Assembly: GCA_017526725.1 (NCBI GenBank)
Contig: JAFXRA010000182.1
Location: 1-7,150, forward strand
DNA from: Candidatus Rifleibacteriota bacterium
GTDB lineage: Bacteria > Riflebacteria > Ozemobacteria > Ozemobacterales > Ozemobacteraceae
Direction of reading: 5' to 3'
Length of the DNA stretch: 7,150 bases
A program made the translations under genes and the position numbers. Below are positions 5,944 through 7,150 of this stretch, one piece after another (positions within the stretch are counted from its first letter, which is position 1; each line of letters opens with the position of its first letter). The notes below the pieces were generated by a model. That model saw only the letters and a list, made by a program, of their open reading frames with translations. It made no database searches and was not told where the DNA came from.

Positions 5944-5987
5944 CATAATCTTTCAATAATTCACGCTTCTTTGAGTATATTTTTTAA

Positions 5988-6033
5988 CCAAAAAAGCGAG
6001 AATGCCCTGTACACTGCAAGGTTATTCTCGCTT
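5988..6033 (-). terminator. Intrinsic terminator on the - strand
   Basis: A perfect 10-bp stem, AAGCGAGAAT (- strand 6033-6024) with ATTCTCGCTT (6003-5994), closes a 20-nt loop. On the - strand the run TTTTTT (5995-5990) overlaps the foot of the stem and is followed by GG. The + strand lacks a T-run after the stem, so the orientation is clear. It would end the small transcript predicted to start near 6110, and also any readthrough from prephenate dehydratase. It sits upstream of the transporter gene. Confidence 0.75.
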
Positions 6034-6110
6034 CTTAAATCAGATTCCTGTTTTTATTCCCTTGATGGTTAAACTTCTATGAATTCTAACCTAAGTTACT
6101 TTTAATTTTG
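5990..6110 (-). ncRNA. Candidate small RNA or terminated leader (about 120 nt)
   Basis: Between a good promoter (6145-6117) and a good terminator (6033-5988) lies a stretch with no ATG on the - strand and no credible peptide. It carries its own hairpin at 6091-6067: GGUUAGAAUUC, loop AUA, GAAGUUUAACC, with ten of eleven pairs formed including one G-U. After this comes an A-rich, mostly unpaired stretch (6066-6034), then the terminator stem. This hairpin / single-stranded region / terminator layout is typical of small RNAs. The alternative is an attenuated leader of the phosphate transporter gene, whose start is about 115 nt beyond the terminator. I recognise no known RNA family. Confidence 0.4.
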
Positions 6111-6116
6111 GCGATA

Positions 6117-6145
6117 GTTCTATCATAGAGTTGTACCATTGTCAA
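6117..6145 (-). promoter_or_regulatory. Sigma-70-type promoter with extended -10 driving the candidate small RNA
   Basis: A perfect -35 box TTGACA (- strand 6145-6140) is followed after exactly 17 nt by TAGAAC (6122-6117, 4 of 6 matches to TATAAT). TG lies one base before the -10, giving an extended -10 (TGA-TAGAAC). Initiation is predicted near 6110. It lies downstream of the prephenate dehydratase stop and points away from it, so it is not that gene's promoter. Confidence 0.6.
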
Positions 6146-6148
6146 CTG

Positions 6149-6162
6149 TTCCCTTATCTCTC
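6149..6162. repeat. 14-bp repeat, right copy
   Basis: TTCCCTTATCTCTC is identical to 2099-2112. It lies directly upstream of the -35 box of the small-transcript promoter. It is part of the same GAGATAA-type intergenic repeat family seen around the hip operon. Confidence 0.6.
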
Positions 6163-6257
6163 TTGATTATGGTTATGATTGTTGTGATTGGTTTTGTTTT
6201 TTGACGTTCTTAAATTTATTATTTAAAATAAGTAATAAATAACATTTTTTTATTGCT

Positions 6258-7150
6258 TTACTTAACTTCAAAACTGCCTAAGTAGCGAAACTTAAACGGG
6301 CTGTTATCAATTAGTTTTTTATAGCTATCATAATCGATATCAGAACATTCAATTAAATAATGATACTGCCCAAGCACCGTTTTTTGAGGGCGGTCATGTA
6401 TAGCAATAAGTTTCATTTGCAGTTCTTTCATTTTTTGCATTAAAGCAGGTAAATCCTTTGCGGAACCAGTTGCTATAAAAGCGAGTCTATCAGATTTTAT
6501 TAATGAAGGTTCTCTGAGTGATAAAATATAAAAACGAGTCTTGTTGTTGTCGTTGTTCTGTATATTTCTTGCAAGAATATTTAATTTGTATACTTTGCTA
6601 CTGCCGACAGAAGCTATGGCTGCACAAGAAATGTCTTGGCTTTCAGAAACCATTTTTGCACCAGCTGCAGTGCTTGAAACCTCTATAACTTCTGCGTCTG
6701 GCAGGTTTTCCTTAATCCAATCTTTCCCTTGAGCAATTCCCTGTTTATGGGAATAAACCTTTTTTATGTCGCTCAACTTAGCTTCTTTAAGAGCTAGAAG
6801 ATTTTGATTAATTGGCAGTTCCACTTCTCCAACAACTGAAACATTTGTTTGGGTTATAAGAGTATCAATATAATCTATAACGGCACCGCCTATTGTATTT
6901 TCCTGGGGAATAACAGCATAGTTGCTATTCTTTTCGTTAAGAGACTTTACAGCATCATTTACTGTTTTAAATGGCTTGAAAATGCATCGTTTCCCAAAGA
7001 ATTTTTCACAGGCTTCCTGGGTGTAAGTTCCTTCTGGCCCAAGATAGCTTACTATTGCCGAACGATATTGAAATAATTCAGATATTCTTTGTTGTAGCGG
7101 CGTTGGTTCTGTTTTGGCAAAACCAGTAATAGAAGCAAAAAGAATAAATA
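6258..7150 (-). CDS. pheA: Prephenate dehydratase with ACT domain, probably exported (5' end beyond window)
   Basis: The frame runs without a stop from the right edge to TAA at 6260-6258, giving at least 296 residues. It converts prephenate to phenylpyruvate in phenylalanine synthesis. Diagnostic motifs in order are VSYLGPEGTYTQEA, NYAVIPQENTIGGAV, GEVELPINQNLL, STAAGAK, CAAIASVGSSKVY and NNKTRF, whose Thr (codon 6539-6537) is the catalytic residue in this family. A C-terminal ACT domain follows, with a degenerate GALV region (GSAKDLPAL) and IHDRP where ESRP is usual, so phenylalanine feedback may be altered. No chorismate mutase domain precedes it. The first visible residues are FILFASITGFAKTEPTP, a hydrophobic stretch ending in a plausible signal-peptidase site after GFA, which suggests export. 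The symbol pheA denotes the prephenate dehydratase family here. Confidence 0.9.
   Translation of the reverse strand, partial: FILFASITGFAKTEPTPLQQRISELFQYRSAIVSYLGPEGTYTQEACEKFFGKRCIFKPFKTVNDAVKSLNEKNSNYAVIPQENTIGGAVIDYIDTLITQTNVSVVGEVELPINQNLLALKEAKLSDIKKVYSHKQGIAQGKDWIKENLPDAEVIEVSSTAAGAKMVSESQDISCAAIASVGSSKVYKLNILARNIQNNDNNKTRFYILSLREPSLIKSDRLAFIATGSAKDLPALMQKMKELQMKLIAIHDRPQKTVLGQYHYLIECSDIDYDSYKKLIDNSPFKFRYLGSFEVK

Noticed and set aside
5994..6033. tRNA or tRNA-like fold suggested by the GCGAGAAT/ATTCTCGC stem
   Set aside because: The stem encloses only 20 bases, with no cloverleaf arms or T-loop sequence. The T-run identifies it as a terminator.
6258..6824. A short 188-residue gene starting at GTG 6824
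   Set aside because: The codon is an internal valine in GEVELPI. The frame continues upstream with the catalytic-domain motifs LGPEGTY and VIPQEN to the window edge.
6541..7076. Two forward frames (6541-6732 and 6849-7076) opposite the prephenate dehydratase
   Set aside because: Both are antisense to conserved enzyme motifs and show no protein-family features.
7050..7150. An AroQ-type chorismate mutase domain before the prephenate dehydratase
   Set aside because: Only about 20 residues lie between the putative signal peptide and the dehydratase domain, and they lack the AroQ catalytic pattern.

Overview
This is a low-GC (roughly one third G+C by eye) bacterial segment with four protein loci and unusually repeat-rich intergenic DNA. 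It contains no rRNA, tRNA or insertion sequence that would fix the taxonomy. The kinase style (GTGLGM box, receiver with MTANAF and SKPID), the zinc-motif HipA-like kinase and an apparently exported prephenate dehydratase fit a low-GC, probably diderm, anaerobe-type bacterium. I would not name a phylum.

Layout. (1) Positions 1-1935, + strand: the 3' part of a large fusion gene. The end of an APC-type amino-acid permease runs into extra membrane helices, a histidine kinase and a receiver domain. (2) Positions 1936-2225: non-coding DNA with related hairpin repeats and pyrimidine-rich heptamer repeats. (3) Positions 2226-3783, + strand: a compact three-gene operon, xre-type repressor / HipA N-subdomain / HipA-like kinase. 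This is the arrangement of the tripartite HipBST toxin-antitoxin systems. A clear promoter and two matching operators precede it; one operator covers the -10 box and the other covers the ribosome-binding region. (4) Positions 3784-4117: a nested 243-bp inverted repeat and another copy of the heptamer repeat, between convergent genes. (5) Positions 4118-5875, - strand: a Na+/phosphate cotransporter-family protein with a C-terminal PhoU-like domain. (6) Positions 5876-6257: a dyad before the transporter gene, then what looks like a complete small transcription unit on the - strand (promoter, hairpin, unpaired stretch, intrinsic terminator), which is either a small RNA of about 120 nt or a terminated leader. 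(7) Positions 6258-7150, - strand: prephenate dehydratase with a C-terminal ACT domain, running off the right edge. Its visible N-terminus looks like the end of a signal peptide.

The loci do not form one pathway. The sensor kinase probably couples an amino-acid-transporter-like membrane domain to a phosphorelay. HipBST is an autonomous toxin-antitoxin module flanked by 17-bp direct repeats. The phosphate transporter and prephenate dehydratase are housekeeping or accessory metabolism. The most interesting points are the permease-kinase-receiver fusion, the HipBST variant (zinc motif, SVP instead of SIS), the unannotated promoter-to-terminator unit at 6145-5988, and the probably exported prephenate dehydratase.
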